From Kluyvera ascorbata_C (GTDB taxonomy: Bacteria > Pseudomonadota > Gammaproteobacteria > Enterobacterales > Enterobacteriaceae): a stretch of 64,000 bases of DNA. Location: assembly GCF_044197065.1 (NCBI RefSeq), contig NZ_JBIQOI010000002.1:744001-808000 (forward strand), given 5' to 3'. This document shows positions 45,638-54,724 of the stretch, piece after piece; within the stretch, counting starts at the first letter, position 1; each line of letters begins with the position of its first letter. The translations under genes and the position numbers were made by a program. The notes beneath the pieces were generated by a model that was not told the DNA's origin, did not search any database, and saw nothing but the letters and a program-made list of their open reading frames with translations.

Positions 45638-47292
45638 TCTGCTTTCCCGCGCGCCAACCAGACGACGCGGGAAAACATTTTTTTCAGCAGCGACGGCACG
45701 GCTTCGGTCCCGCGACGGCCTGCCTCCATGGCCACTTCAATAGCCAAATCCGGTTTCGACGAACGGTGAATAGCCTTGGTAATCACTCGCCGCATATTCA
45801 TCGGAATATTTTCCGGCAGCTGTGCGACGCGATGATAAACGCTGGAAAAACCCTGTTTGTACATAAAGTGTTCCATGTCCAGCGCCGGCAGCGTGGTCAA
45901 ATGATGGTGCTCCTGGTCCCGATCGTTGTTCACTAAACTGCGCACGGTCGCCGCATACTTTTTCCCCGCTTCATCGCCATCGACCAGCACGTGCCACTCG
46001 ATACCCATTCGGCTGGCAAACTTAATCAGTGGTTTTAATCCCGACTGGGCAAACTCAATAACCTTCACCCCTTCCGCATCAAAGTGGTGGCCACACTGAC
46101 GCGCCAGTTCGTTGATGACCCAGGTTTCGGTCTCTCCTTCTACCAACAACCAGCAGCGGGCAAACAGGGAGGAAGCACGGTTAAAGCGGATATGGAAAGA
46201 GATGCGTCGGCTGTCTTCGGCGTTCATCCCTTCCGGACCTAAGCGCCAGGCGGATACGCGAGAGGATTCGCGTACCAGCCGACACACGTATTGCATTGGC
46301 GTAAGCGACAGGAGTTCACCTGAGTTAGTGGTGGCAATACGCTGCAAAGGCAGCAGATTCAGCAGGCTCCAGGCAACGGATAGCATGATCGGGTGCAGTC
46401 GCGTTTCCGGGTCTTCCACCAGCAGCAGCGGCCGGGCATCTTTGTCCAGCCTGACCGTCCCTTTCGCCTGAAGCAGGGTCGAAAACATGCCCAGCAGAAT
46501 CACCCGGTGATTACGCGCACCGGGCTTGTCAATCATCCGGTTAATCAGATCAAGATAGCGCCAGCTCCGCTGTTCATCATGGGAACGACGGCGCATTAAG
46601 CGCTGAATTGCCGGGCCGGAACCCTGCTCAGAAAAGTAGTGCTCCAGCAGTTGTCCCATTGCCGAGAGACCCTGACGAATTTGCCCGTCGCTCAGGTTTT
46701 GCGGGCTAGTGACCAGCTCGCGTGACAGAAAATCCAGCTGGCGGGCGGTAATTTCCACATCCGGTACGTTTGGCACCGTGCCATTACGAATGCGCCGCAT
46801 AAAGCGGGCATCGCGCAGGCGCAATACCGGCATCAGGCGAATTAGCTCGCGAGCACAGGCGTCGATATCATCGAGCTCCAGCGCCTGCCCGTCACAATCA
46901 ATAAAACTACGCAGGGTCAGTACGCTACCATCTGCACCAAGTTCACCCTCAAGACGATAAAAAATTCGCTGGTAGCCATCGGGACATAATGACCAGCAAC
47001 CGGATACCCCACGGTAACGTCGCCCACGATAATGACCAGGCTCGTTCTCGCGAAAGGTCAGAATAATATGCAGGTGGTGTTCGCGCCCCTGAACATCACC
47101 CGGCGGAAACCAGAAATCATTACGGACGAAGTGGTAAAGCCCTTCATGCGGGGAAAGCAGCAGCGTTAATGCATCCAGCAGGCTCGATTTGCCCCAGGCA
47201 TTTTCGCCGATTAAGACATTATTTTGTTCCAGCATTAACGACAAACGGTTAATGCCGCGAAATCCTGCAATCTCGGTGCGTTCAAGAAGCAT
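45634..47292 (-). CDS. ybjD: OLD-family ATPase/nuclease YbjD
   Basis: OLD (overcoming lysogenisation defect)-type protein: N-terminal SMC-like ATPase with Walker A GENAWGKSS at residues 29-37, and a C-terminal TOPRIM nuclease domain (LLVEGETE, then VDGDEAGKKY). It has 552 residues, as in E. coli YbjD. Related OLD proteins are DNA nucleases, some in phage defence (Gabija and others); for YbjD itself the role is unknown. It stands alone without a partner helicase, as in K-12, so it is probably housekeeping rather than a mobile defence gene. Confidence 0.92.
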   Translation of the reverse strand: MLLERTEIAGFRGINRLSLMLEQNNVLIGENAWGKSSLLDALTLLLSPHEGLYHFVRNDFWFPPGDVQGREHHLHIILTFRENEPGHYRGRRYRGVSGCWSLCPDGYQRIFYRLEGELGADGSVLTLRSFIDCDGQALELDDIDACARELIRLMPVLRLRDARFMRRIRNGTVPNVPDVEITARQLDFLSRELVTSPQNLSDGQIRQGLSAMGQLLEHYFSEQGSGPAIQRLMRRRSHDEQRSWRYLDLINRMIDKPGARNHRVILLGMFSTLLQAKGTVRLDKDARPLLLVEDPETRLHPIMLSVAWSLLNLLPLQRIATTNSGELLSLTPMQYVCRLVRESSRVSAWRLGPEGMNAEDSRRISFHIRFNRASSLFARCWLLVEGETETWVINELARQCGHHFDAEGVKVIEFAQSGLKPLIKFASRMGIEWHVLVDGDEAGKKYAATVRSLVNNDRDQEHHHLTTLPALDMEHFMYKQGFSSVYHRVAQLPENIPMNMRRVITKAIHRSSKPDLAIEVAMEAGRRGTEAVPSLLKKMFSRVVWLARGKAD

Positions 47293-47669
47293 AACTCCTC
47301 CGTAACACAGTGCGTGCCTGCACTCCTTTCATCTCCGCAGTATAGCGGGATGCGCTGTCGTTGACACCCGTTCATCCCCTCACTTCCTGGCGGAGTGACG
47401 TCTTATTAACCACCGAAAGTAATAAAGTGCGCTCTTAATCACTCTCCACGATTATTCCGAAAATAATGCACTACACTCTAAATTAAAGAATGAATCGCTC
47501 AAGGATTAACACCACATTGTTTTGCATCAAAGTTCGCGTATTTATTTAACTGGTTAAGGGATGACGTTAGTTTTTAAAATAACGCTGACTATGCCTGCCA
47601 CTCATTTAAGGCCGGTATAAATTCAGTCGTCATCCTTTATGACGATGATATTTTTGATTCGAGGTGGTT
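47293..47669. other. Intergenic region ybjD-aqpZ
   Basis: 377 bp between divergent ybjD and aqpZ. It is AT-rich toward aqpZ. It contains a small inverted repeat GTCGTCATCctttATGACGATGAT near 47626. No ORF or known site was recognised. aqpZ is osmotically regulated in E. coli, so its promoter should lie here. Confidence 0.5.
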
Positions 47670-48362
47670 ATGTTTAGAAAATTGGCTGCAGAGTGCTTCG
47701 GCACCTTCTGGCTGGTATTTGGTGGTTGCGGCAGCGCGGTTTTGGCTGCAGCGTTCCCAGAGTTAGGGATTGGCTTTGCGGGTGTTGCGCTGGCGTTCGG
47801 TTTAACCGTTCTCACCATGGCTTTTGCCGTAGGGCATATTTCTGGCGGTCATTTTAACCCGGCTGTGACGCTGGGCCTTTGGGCGGGCGGTCGTTTCCCG
47901 GCTAAAGATGTTATCGGTTATATCATTGCTCAGGTTGTTGGCGGGATTATCGCTGCAGCTATTCTGTACCTCATCGCTAGCGGTAAAGCCGGCTTTGATG
48001 CAGCAGCCAGCGGCTTTGCGTCTAACGGCTATGGTGAACACTCACCGGGCGGCTACTCTATGCTGTCCGCTATCGTAATTGAAATTGTGCTGACCTGTGG
48101 CTTCCTGCTGGTTATCCACGGTGCCACCGACAAAAATGCGCCTGCGGGCTTTGCGCCAATTGCTATCGGTCTGGCGCTGACCCTGATCCACCTGATCAGC
48201 ATTCCTGTGACTAACACCTCCGTTAACCCGGCGCGTAGTACCGCAGTTGCTATCTTCCAGGGCGGCTGGGCACTGCACCAGCTGTGGCTCTTCTGGGTAA
48301 TGCCAATTATTGGCGGTATCCTGGGCGGCCTGATTTATCGCACGCTGCTGGAAAAGAAATAA
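47670..48362 (+). CDS. aqpZ: Aquaporin Z
   Basis: Tetrameric inner-membrane water channel. It has 230 residues from the ATG at 47670 with GAGG upstream; GTG at 47664 is an alternative start. Two NPA signatures are present (HFNPAVT and SVNPARST) and the six-helix plus two half-helix pattern fits. It is followed by two REP units and a terminator. Confidence 0.96.
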   Translation: MFRKLAAECFGTFWLVFGGCGSAVLAAAFPELGIGFAGVALAFGLTVLTMAFAVGHISGGHFNPAVTLGLWAGGRFPAKDVIGYIIAQVVGGIIAAAILYLIASGKAGFDAAASGFASNGYGEHSPGGYSMLSAIVIEIVLTCGFLLVIHGATDKNAPAGFAPIAIGLALTLIHLISIPVTNTSVNPARSTAVAIFQGGWALHQLWLFWVMPIIGGILGGLIYRTLLEKK

Positions 48363-48375
48363 TACGGCGGTAGGC

Positions 48376-48442
48376 CTGATAAGCGTAGCGCCATCAGGTA
48401 GTTTTATGCACATTGCCGGATGGCGGCGTTGCCTTATCCGGC
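48376..48442. repeat. Pair of REP units (BIME) after aqpZ
   Basis: Two palindromic units: CCTGAT aagcgtagcgcc ATCAGG (to 48398) and GCCGGAT ggcggcgttgcctt ATCCGGC (48415-48442), with GGCCTAC after the second. This is the usual layout of bacterial interspersed mosaic elements. Confidence 0.8.
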
Positions 48443-48449
48443 CTACCAG

Positions 48450-48478
48450 GACCCGCATAGTCGGGTCTTTCTTTTTTC
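48450..48478 (+). terminator. Terminator between aqpZ and lysO
   Basis: Stem GACCCG/CGGGTC with a 6-base loop, followed by TTTCTTTTTT. Confidence 0.8.
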
Positions 48479-48551
48479 GTGGCTTTACTCACAATGGGGT
48501 TTTCGGTAGTGTCTGTGCGCTATTTCAATACTGCAAGGAACTGAGCACGTC

Positions 48552-49451
48552 ATGTTATCGGGATTGCTAATCATTCTGGTGCCGCTAATTATCGGCTACC
48601 TCATCCCCCTTACCCACCGCAGCGCACTGCAATTAATCAATCGTCTGCTGAGCTGGATTGTGTACCTTATTCTCTTTTTTATGGGGATCAGCCTGGCATT
48701 CCTGGATAATCTGGCCGACAACCTGCTATCCATTTTTCACTATTCTGCCATTAGTATTGTGGTTATTTTATTGTGCAATACGCTGGCGCTTTTTTGGCTT
48801 GAAAAAGCCCTGCCCTGGGGACATCCTCACCACCAGGAAAAATTGCCTTCGCGTTTAGCCATGGCGCTGGAATCATTAAAGTTGTGCTTTGTGGTTATTG
48901 CCGGTTTCGCAGTCGGACTCAGCGGATTCTCTTTTTTACAGCACGCAACCGATGCCAGCGAATATACCCTTATCTTCCTGCTGTTCCTTGTAGGTATTCA
49001 GCTGAGAAATAGTGGTATGACATTGCGGCAAATAATTCTCAACCGCCGCGGCATGGTCATTGCGCTGGTCGTCGTCGCCAGCTCCATGGTAGCTGGGGTG
49101 ATTAACGCTTTTCTGCTCGGACTACCGATTAAAACCGGGATGGCGATGGCGTCCGGATTTGGCTGGTATTCGCTATCAGGTATTCTTCTGACTGATGCTT
49201 ATGGCCCGGTCATCGGCAGCGCCACCTTCTTTAACGACCTGGCGCGTGAACTGCTCGCCATCATGTTAATTCCAGGACTGGTTCGCCGTAGCCGCTCCAC
49301 CGCGCTGGGACTTTGCGGTGCCACCTCGATGGACTTTACCCTACCAGTGCTGCAACGCTCTGGCGGCGTCGAAATGGTTCCTCCCGCCATCGTCCACGGC
49401 TTCCTGCTGAGCCTGCTGGTTCCTCTGATGATGGCCTTCTTCACCGCCTGA
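48552..49451 (+). CDS. lysO: L-lysine exporter LysO
   Basis: Inner-membrane exporter of L-lysine (formerly ybjE, DUF340), which also confers resistance to the lysine analogue thialysine. It has 299 residues with about eight hydrophobic helices. Family motifs include the acidic/polar stretches GLSGFSFLQHATDASE, SGFGWYSLSG and FFNDLARELLA. The start is ATG at 48552 with AAGGAAC upstream. In E. coli it is regulated by ArgR with lysine or arginine; I could not find a good ARG box in the 84 bp before it. Confidence 0.93.
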   Translation: MLSGLLIILVPLIIGYLIPLTHRSALQLINRLLSWIVYLILFFMGISLAFLDNLADNLLSIFHYSAISIVVILLCNTLALFWLEKALPWGHPHHQEKLPSRLAMALESLKLCFVVIAGFAVGLSGFSFLQHATDASEYTLIFLLFLVGIQLRNSGMTLRQIILNRRGMVIALVVVASSMVAGVINAFLLGLPIKTGMAMASGFGWYSLSGILLTDAYGPVIGSATFFNDLARELLAIMLIPGLVRRSRSTALGLCGATSMDFTLPVLQRSGGVEMVPPAIVHGFLLSLLVPLMMAFFTA

Positions 49452-49460
49452 TACCTCTAT

Positions 49461-49482
49461 GGCGGTAGCCCCGGCTGCCGCC
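49461..49482. other. Hairpin after lysO
   Basis: GGCGGTAGCCCCGGCTGCCGCC folds into a 9-10-bp stem with a short loop, but AAAATTG rather than a T run follows. It may be a weak or Rho-type transcript end. Confidence 0.45.
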
Positions 49483-49486
49483 AAAA

Positions 49487-49500
49487 TTGCGCTAAATCAA
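49487..49500 (+). promoter_or_regulatory. Candidate FNR site upstream of hcp
   Basis: TTGCG-CTAA-ATCAA keeps eight of ten consensus positions of TTGAT-N4-ATCAA. FNR activation of hcp from an upstream site is known in E. coli. With a possible TACCCT -10 at 49552-49557 the site would be centred near -70. Confidence 0.6.
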
Positions 49501-49559
49501 CCTCCCTTTAAGTTGCACCAGAAATCCCTTTTCAAGGCTTAGCACCAGGCTTACCCTTA

Positions 49560-49582
49560 AACATGTATATTAAATATAACTT
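49560..49582 (+). promoter_or_regulatory. Candidate NsrR operator of hcp
   Basis: Two 11-base arms, AACATGTATAT and AAATATAACTT, with a one-base centre, agree with the 11-1-11 NsrR motif at 7 of 11 positions. It overlaps the expected hcp transcript start. NsrR repression of hcp-hcr is established in E. coli. Confidence 0.6.
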
Positions 49583-49597
49583 TAAAAAGGTGTGACC

Positions 49598-51250
49598 ATG
49601 TTTTGTGTGCAATGTGAACAAACCATCCGTACTCCGGCAGGGAACGGCTGCTCTTATGCACAGGGTATGTGCGGTAAGACCGCTGAAACATCCGATCTGC
49701 AGGATCTGCTGATTGCGGCCCTGCAAGGTCTGTCCGCATGGGCGATTAAAGCTCGCGAATACGGCATTATCAGCCATGATGTCGATAACTTCGCCCCGCG
49801 CGCGTTCTTCTCTACCCTGACTAACGTTAACTTCGACTCCCCACGCATTGTCGGTTATGCCCGTGAAGCGATCGCCCTGCGTGAAGCGCTGAAAGCGCAG
49901 TGCCTGGCCGTAGACGCCAACGCCACCGTTGATAACCCAATGGCCGACCTGCAGCTGGCAAGCGACGATCTGGGTGCCCTGCAACAGCAGGCCGCTGAGT
50001 TCACGCCAAACAAAGATAAAGCCGCTATCGGCGAAAACATTATGGGCCTGCGTCTGCTGTGTCTGTACGGCCTGAAAGGTGCGGCTGCCTATATGGAACA
50101 CGCGCATGTACTCGGCCAGTACGACAACGACATCTACGCGCAATACCACAAAATTATGGCGTGGCTGGGTACCTGGCCTTCCGATATGAACGCTCTGCTG
50201 GAGTGCTCAATGGAAATCGGCCAGATGAACTTCAAAGTGATGAGCATTCTGGATGCCGGTGAAACCACCAAATACGGTCACCCAACGCCAACTCAGGTCA
50301 ACGTAAAAGCGACCGAAGGCAAATGCATTCTGATCTCCGGTCACGACCTGAAAGATCTCTATAACCTGCTGGAACAAACCGAAGGCACCGGCGTTAATGT
50401 CTATACCCACGGTGAAATGCTGCCAGCACACGGCTACCCTGAGCTGCGTAAATTCAAACACCTGATCGGTAACTACGGCAGCGGCTGGCAGAACCAGCAG
50501 GTGGAATTTGCTCGCTTCCCTGGCCCAATCGTGATGACCTCTAACTGCATCATCGACCCAACCGTGGGCGCTTACGACGACCGTATCTGGACCCGTAGCA
50601 TTGTCGGTTGGCCAGGCGTGAGTCACCTCGAAGGCGACAACTTCGGTCCGGTTATCGCTCAGGCGCAGCAGATGGCAGGCTTCCCGTACAGCGAAATCCC
50701 ACATCTGATCACCGTTGGTTTTGGCCGTCAGACCTTGCTGGGCGCTGCCGATACCCTGATTGACCTGGTGAGCCGCGAAAAACTGCGTCACATCTTCCTG
50801 GTTGGCGGCTGCGACGGCGCACGCGGCGAGCGTAACTACTTCACCGACTTCGCCACCAGCGTACCGGACGACTGTCTGATCCTGACCCTGGCGTGCGGTA
50901 AATACCGTTTCAACAAACTGGAGTTCGGCGATATCGAAGGTCTGCCGCGTCTGGTCGATGCCGGTCAGTGTAACGATGCCTACTCAGCTATCATCCTGGC
51001 GGTCACGCTGGCAGAAAAACTGGGCTGCGGCGTGAACGACCTGCCGCTGTCTCTGGTGCTCTCCTGGTTCGAACAGAAAGCGATTGTTATTCTGCTGACC
51101 CTGCTCTCTCTGGGCGTGAAAAACATCGTCACTGGCCCAACCGCACCGGGCTTCTTCACGCCGGACCTGCTGGCTGTGCTCAACGAGAAGTTCGGTCTGC
51201 GTTCCGTGACCACCGTTGAAGAAGATATGAAGCAGCTGCTGAGCGCGTAA
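49598..51250 (+). CDS. hcp: Hybrid cluster protein Hcp
   Basis: Iron-sulfur-oxygen hybrid cluster protein, a high-affinity NO reductase and source of protein S-nitrosylation under anaerobic growth. It has 550 residues from the ATG at 49598, with AAAAAGG upstream; GTG at 49592 is possible but nearer the ribosome site. The N-terminal cysteine motif FCVQCEQT...GCSYAQGMCG ligates the first cluster; hybrid-cluster ligands lie in the later GHDLKDL, SNCIIDPT, GGCDGARGE and LACGKYRFN regions. It is 10 bp ahead of hcr. Confidence 0.97.
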   Translation: MFCVQCEQTIRTPAGNGCSYAQGMCGKTAETSDLQDLLIAALQGLSAWAIKAREYGIISHDVDNFAPRAFFSTLTNVNFDSPRIVGYAREAIALREALKAQCLAVDANATVDNPMADLQLASDDLGALQQQAAEFTPNKDKAAIGENIMGLRLLCLYGLKGAAAYMEHAHVLGQYDNDIYAQYHKIMAWLGTWPSDMNALLECSMEIGQMNFKVMSILDAGETTKYGHPTPTQVNVKATEGKCILISGHDLKDLYNLLEQTEGTGVNVYTHGEMLPAHGYPELRKFKHLIGNYGSGWQNQQVEFARFPGPIVMTSNCIIDPTVGAYDDRIWTRSIVGWPGVSHLEGDNFGPVIAQAQQMAGFPYSEIPHLITVGFGRQTLLGAADTLIDLVSREKLRHIFLVGGCDGARGERNYFTDFATSVPDDCLILTLACGKYRFNKLEFGDIEGLPRLVDAGQCNDAYSAIILAVTLAEKLGCGVNDLPLSLVLSWFEQKAIVILLTLLSLGVKNIVTGPTAPGFFTPDLLAVLNEKFGLRSVTTVEEDMKQLLSA

Positions 51251-51260
51251 GGAGTACAGA

Positions 51261-52229
51261 ATGACCATGCCAACAAATCAGTGCCCATGGCGGATGCAGG
51301 TTCACCATATCCATCAGGAAACGCCGGACGTCTGGACAATTTCGTTGCTCTGCCACGACTATTATCCGTACCACGCCGGGCAGTATGCACTGGTCAGCGT
51401 GCGCAACTCGGCGGATACGCTGCGTGCCTACACCCTCTCCTCTACGCCGGGCGTCAGCGAGTACATCACGCTGACCGTCCGCCGTATTGACGACGGTGCC
51501 GGCTCACAGTGGCTGACCCGCGACGTAAAGCGCGGCGACTATATCTGGCTGTCTGATGCGATGGGTGAATTTACCTGTGAAGATAAAGCAGACGACAAAT
51601 TCCTGATGCTGGCCGCCGGCTGCGGCGTTACGCCGATTATGTCGATGCGCCGCTGGTTGGCGAAGTACCGTCCAGAGGTCGATGTGCAGGTTATCTTTAA
51701 CGTGCGCTCACCGCAGGATGTGATTTTTGCCGAGGAATGGCGACAGTATCCGGTCACGCTGGTTGCAGAAAACAACGCCACTCACGGCTTTGTTTCTGGT
51801 CGCCTGAGCACCGAACTGCTGAAAAGCGTGCCGGGCCTCTCCTCTCGTACCGTCATGACCTGCGGCCCAGCGCCATACATGGATATGGTTGAGAAAGAGG
51901 TGAAGGCGCTTGGCGTGACGCGCTTCTTTAAAGAGAAGTTCTTCACCCCGGTAGCTGATGCTGCAACGAGCGGCCTGAAGTTCACCAAGCTGCAACCGGC
52001 GAAGGAGTTCTACGCACCGGTCGGTACTACGTTGCTGGACGCGCTGGAAAGCAACAAGGTTCCGGTGGTTGCTGCATGCCGCGCGGGCGTTTGCGGTTGC
52101 TGCAAAACCAAAGTGGTATCCGGTGAGTATACGGTCACTAGCACCATGACGTTGACCGACGCGGAAATCGCTGACGGTTACGTACTGGCGTGTTCCTGTC
52201 ACCCACAGGGCGACCTGGTACTGGCGTAA
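51261..52229 (+). CDS. hcr: NADH oxidoreductase Hcr
   Basis: FAD- and [2Fe-2S]-containing reductase that supplies electrons from NADH to Hcp. It has 322 residues. The FAD-binding motif is RAYTLSSTP and the NAD part starts at LAAGCGVTPIMSM. A C-terminal plant-type ferredoxin domain has the cysteine pattern CRAGVCGCCKTK plus a later ACSCHP. It is co-transcribed with hcp and ends at a strong terminator. Confidence 0.97.
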   Translation: MTMPTNQCPWRMQVHHIHQETPDVWTISLLCHDYYPYHAGQYALVSVRNSADTLRAYTLSSTPGVSEYITLTVRRIDDGAGSQWLTRDVKRGDYIWLSDAMGEFTCEDKADDKFLMLAAGCGVTPIMSMRRWLAKYRPEVDVQVIFNVRSPQDVIFAEEWRQYPVTLVAENNATHGFVSGRLSTELLKSVPGLSSRTVMTCGPAPYMDMVEKEVKALGVTRFFKEKFFTPVADAATSGLKFTKLQPAKEFYAPVGTTLLDALESNKVPVVAACRAGVCGCCKTKVVSGEYTVTSTMTLTDAEIADGYVLACSCHPQGDLVLA

Positions 52230-52248
52230 GCTACATCAAGATGTGAAA

Positions 52249-52275
52249 AGGCCACCCGGTTTTACCGGGTGGCCT
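52249..52275 (+). terminator. Terminator after hcr
   Basis: A 12-bp stem AGGCCACCCGGT/ACCGGGTGGCCT with a TTT loop, followed by TTTTT. Confidence 0.92.
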
Positions 52276-52381
52276 TTTTTACGTCTGTGAGTGCTTTGAA
52301 AGCAACCAACAGCCGATAGCTTTCGGAAGCAGTTCACGCTTCAGGTATTCCATCATCCCTTAATTGTTGGTCGAATAGGGA

Positions 52382-52816
52382 CTACTGCCAGGCCGACTTC
52401 CCGCCCAGCGCATATTTCCCCGCGCCAATAAACGCAATCGCCAGTGCCGCTACAAAGAAGTACACCAGGCTCTCAATCGCCCAAGCCCCGGTTTTATCCA
52501 GCGCAACGGTCTTGTCCAGCCCCACCATCAGCCATGCGACCACCATGGTAAACGCTAACACCAGCGCCGCCGGACGCGTCAGCACACCGAGGATCAGCAG
52601 GATAGGCGCCACCACCTCCCCCACCAACACGCCATAGGCGATAAAGCCCGGCAGCCCTTTTGCCACCAGCATGGCGCTGATGCCATCAACCCCGTCAAAC
52701 AGCTTGTGCAGCCCGTGGAACAACATCAGTCCCCCGACGACAAGACGCAGTAATAATTTGCCGAAATCTTCGTGTGACAACGTGCGGTTTACTGCCTGGA
52801 GCAACTTTATAATCAT
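52382..52816 (-). CDS. DoxX family membrane protein
   Basis: A 144-residue integral membrane protein of the DoxX/YqjF-like family with four hydrophobic helices, beginning MIIKLLQAVNRTLSHEDFGK. The conserved N-terminal segment LLLRLVVGGLMLFHGLHKLFDG and the VLVGEVVAPILLILG helix define the family. The function is unknown; some DoxX proteins act in redox or quinone-linked membrane complexes. E. coli K-12 has no gene here: hcr is followed by poxB. It is divergent from poxB, and a perfect 10-bp inverted repeat lies between them. A specific symbol cannot be justified. Confidence 0.85.
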   Translation of the reverse strand: MIIKLLQAVNRTLSHEDFGKLLLRLVVGGLMLFHGLHKLFDGVDGISAMLVAKGLPGFIAYGVLVGEVVAPILLILGVLTRPAALVLAFTMVVAWLMVGLDKTVALDKTGAWAIESLVYFFVAALAIAFIGAGKYALGGKSAWQ

Positions 52817-52873
52817 TTGAATTTTTCCCTGTTTATCCCTGTAGAACGTCTACGGTACTGCTTCTCATTTACT

Positions 52874-52904
52874 AAATATACCCGCTGAAAATAAGGGTAT
52901 ATTT
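52874..52904. repeat. Perfect 10-bp inverted repeat between doxX-type gene and poxB
   Basis: AAATATACCC (52874-52883) and GGGTATATTT (52895-52904) are exact inverted copies with an 11-base centre. A second, interleaved pair CGCTG/CAGCG ends at 52910. The element sits in the divergent promoter region and looks like an operator; the protein is unknown. Confidence 0.7.
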
Positions 52905-52926
52905 CCAGCGAAACGACGAGTTTCAT

Positions 52927-52933
52927 CTAAACT
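52927..52933 (+). promoter_or_regulatory. Candidate sigma-S -10 element of poxB
   Basis: CTAAACT in catCTAAACTtgt resembles the CTATACT -10 favoured by sigma-S. poxB is a classical sigma-S-dependent gene in E. coli. Confidence 0.5.
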
Positions 52934-52968
52934 TGTAACCGGTATCACAATTCCGGAGATGGAAAACC

Positions 52969-54687
52969 ATGAAACAGACCGTAGCTAACTACATTGCGAA
53001 AACATTAGAACAAGCAGGAGTGAAACGAATCTGGGGCGTGACGGGCGATTCGCTCAACGGCCTTAGCGACAGCCTCAACCGAATGGGCACCATTGAATGG
53101 ATGCCGACGCGACATGAAGAAGTGGCTGCTTTCGCCGCGGGCGCGGAGGCACAGCTCACCGGCGAACTGGCTATATGTGCCGGTTCCTGCGGGCCGGGAA
53201 ACCTGCACTTAATCAACGGACTTTTTGACTGCCACCGCAACCACGTACCGGTGCTTGCCATTGCCGCGCATATTCCGTCGAGTGAAATCGGCAGCGGCTA
53301 TTTCCAGGAAACCCACCCACAGGAGCTGTTCCGCGAATGCAGCCACTACTGTGAGCTGGTGTCTACGCCGGAACAAATCCCACAGGTGCTGGCCATTGCG
53401 ATGCGCAAAGCGGTGCTTAACCGCGGCGTGTCGGTGGTGGTTCTACCGGGCGACGTCGCGCTGAAGGCCGCGCCAGAAAGCGCCAGCACAAACTGGTACC
53501 CTGCGCCGCATCCTATCGTCATACCGCCGCAAAGCGAGCTGGAGAAACTGGCCGAGAAGCTCAAGTCTTCACGTAATATTACCCTGCTGTGCGGCAGCGG
53601 CTGCGCAGGGGCGCACAGTGAACTCACCGCTTTCGCAGAAAAAATAAAATCCCCTATCGTGCATGCGCTGCGCGGCAAAGAACACGTAGAATATGACAAC
53701 CCCTATGATGTCGGCATGACCGGGCTTATCGGTTTCTCATCCGGTTTCCACGCCATGATGAACGCCGACACGCTTATCTTGCTCGGTACTCAGTTCCCCT
53801 ACCGTCCGTTCTACCCAACCGAAAGCACCATCATCCAGATAGATATCAACCCGGCCAGCATCGGCGCGCATAGCAAAGTGGATATGGCGTTAGTGGGTGA
53901 CGTGAAAGCCACGCTGGCGGCGCTGCTGCCGCTGCTAGAAGAGAAAAGCGATCGAAGCTTCCTCGATAAAGCACTGGAACACTATCACAGCGCGCGTAAA
54001 GGATTAGACGATTTAGCCAAGCCGAGCGATAAGGTCATCCACCCGCAGTATCTGGCGCAGCAAATCAGCCGCTTTGCCGCTGAAGATGCCATCTTCACCT
54101 GCGACGTGGGTACGCCAACCGTATGGGCCGCGCGCTATCTGCAAATGAACGGCAAACGTCGCCTTCTCGGGTCGTTTAACCACGGCTCCATGGCTAACGC
54201 GATGCCGCAGGCGCTAGGTGCTCAAGCCACTGAACCCGGACGTCAGGTCGTGGCAATGTGCGGTGACGGCGGTTTCAGCATGTTAATGGGTGATTTCCTC
54301 TCGGTGGTGCAAATGAAGCTGCCGATAAAAATTGTGGTCTTTAACAACAGCATACTGGGCTTTGTGGCGATGGAGATGAAAGCCGGGGGTTACCTCACCG
54401 ACGGTACGGAGCTTGGCGACACCAACTTTGCCCGCATTGCTGAAGCCTGCGGGATAACCGGTATTCGCGTCGAGAAATCCGCTGACGTCGATGCAGCCCT
54501 GCAACGTGCCTTCAGTATTGACGGCCCGGTGCTGGTCGACGTAACCGTCGCGAAAGAAGAGCTGGCGATTCCACCGCAGGTAAAACTTGAGCAGGCCAAA
54601 GGTTTCAGCCTGTATATGCTGCGTGCCATTATCAGCGGACGGGGGGATGAAGTCATCGAACTGGCGAAAACCAACTGGCTCAGGTAA
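52969..54687 (+). CDS. poxB: Pyruvate dehydrogenase (ubiquinone), pyruvate oxidase
   Basis: Peripheral membrane flavoenzyme that oxidises pyruvate to acetate and CO2 and reduces ubiquinone, important in stationary phase. It has 572 residues, as in E. coli. TPP-binding domains include GDGGFSMLMGDF with the later VVFNN (TPP/Mg motif), and an FAD-binding middle domain. The C-terminal segment (VIELAKTNWLR) is the lipid-binding peptide. Start ATG at 52969 is preceded by CCGGAG. ltaE follows in the same direction. Confidence 0.96.
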   Translation: MKQTVANYIAKTLEQAGVKRIWGVTGDSLNGLSDSLNRMGTIEWMPTRHEEVAAFAAGAEAQLTGELAICAGSCGPGNLHLINGLFDCHRNHVPVLAIAAHIPSSEIGSGYFQETHPQELFRECSHYCELVSTPEQIPQVLAIAMRKAVLNRGVSVVVLPGDVALKAAPESASTNWYPAPHPIVIPPQSELEKLAEKLKSSRNITLLCGSGCAGAHSELTAFAEKIKSPIVHALRGKEHVEYDNPYDVGMTGLIGFSSGFHAMMNADTLILLGTQFPYRPFYPTESTIIQIDINPASIGAHSKVDMALVGDVKATLAALLPLLEEKSDRSFLDKALEHYHSARKGLDDLAKPSDKVIHPQYLAQQISRFAAEDAIFTCDVGTPTVWAARYLQMNGKRRLLGSFNHGSMANAMPQALGAQATEPGRQVVAMCGDGGFSMLMGDFLSVVQMKLPIKIVVFNNSILGFVAMEMKAGGYLTDGTELGDTNFARIAEACGITGIRVEKSADVDAALQRAFSIDGPVLVDVTVAKEELAIPPQVKLEQAKGFSLYMLRAIISGRGDEVIELAKTNWLR

Positions 54688-54724
54688 AAATGGAGGCATT
54701 ATTCTGAGTTAAAAAGGAAATGCC

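Noticed and set aside
45634..47292. ybjD as part of a Gabija-like phage defence system
   Set aside because: Gabija needs a paired helicase gene (GajB). Here the OLD protein is alone, at the conserved K-12 position, with no mobile-element signs.
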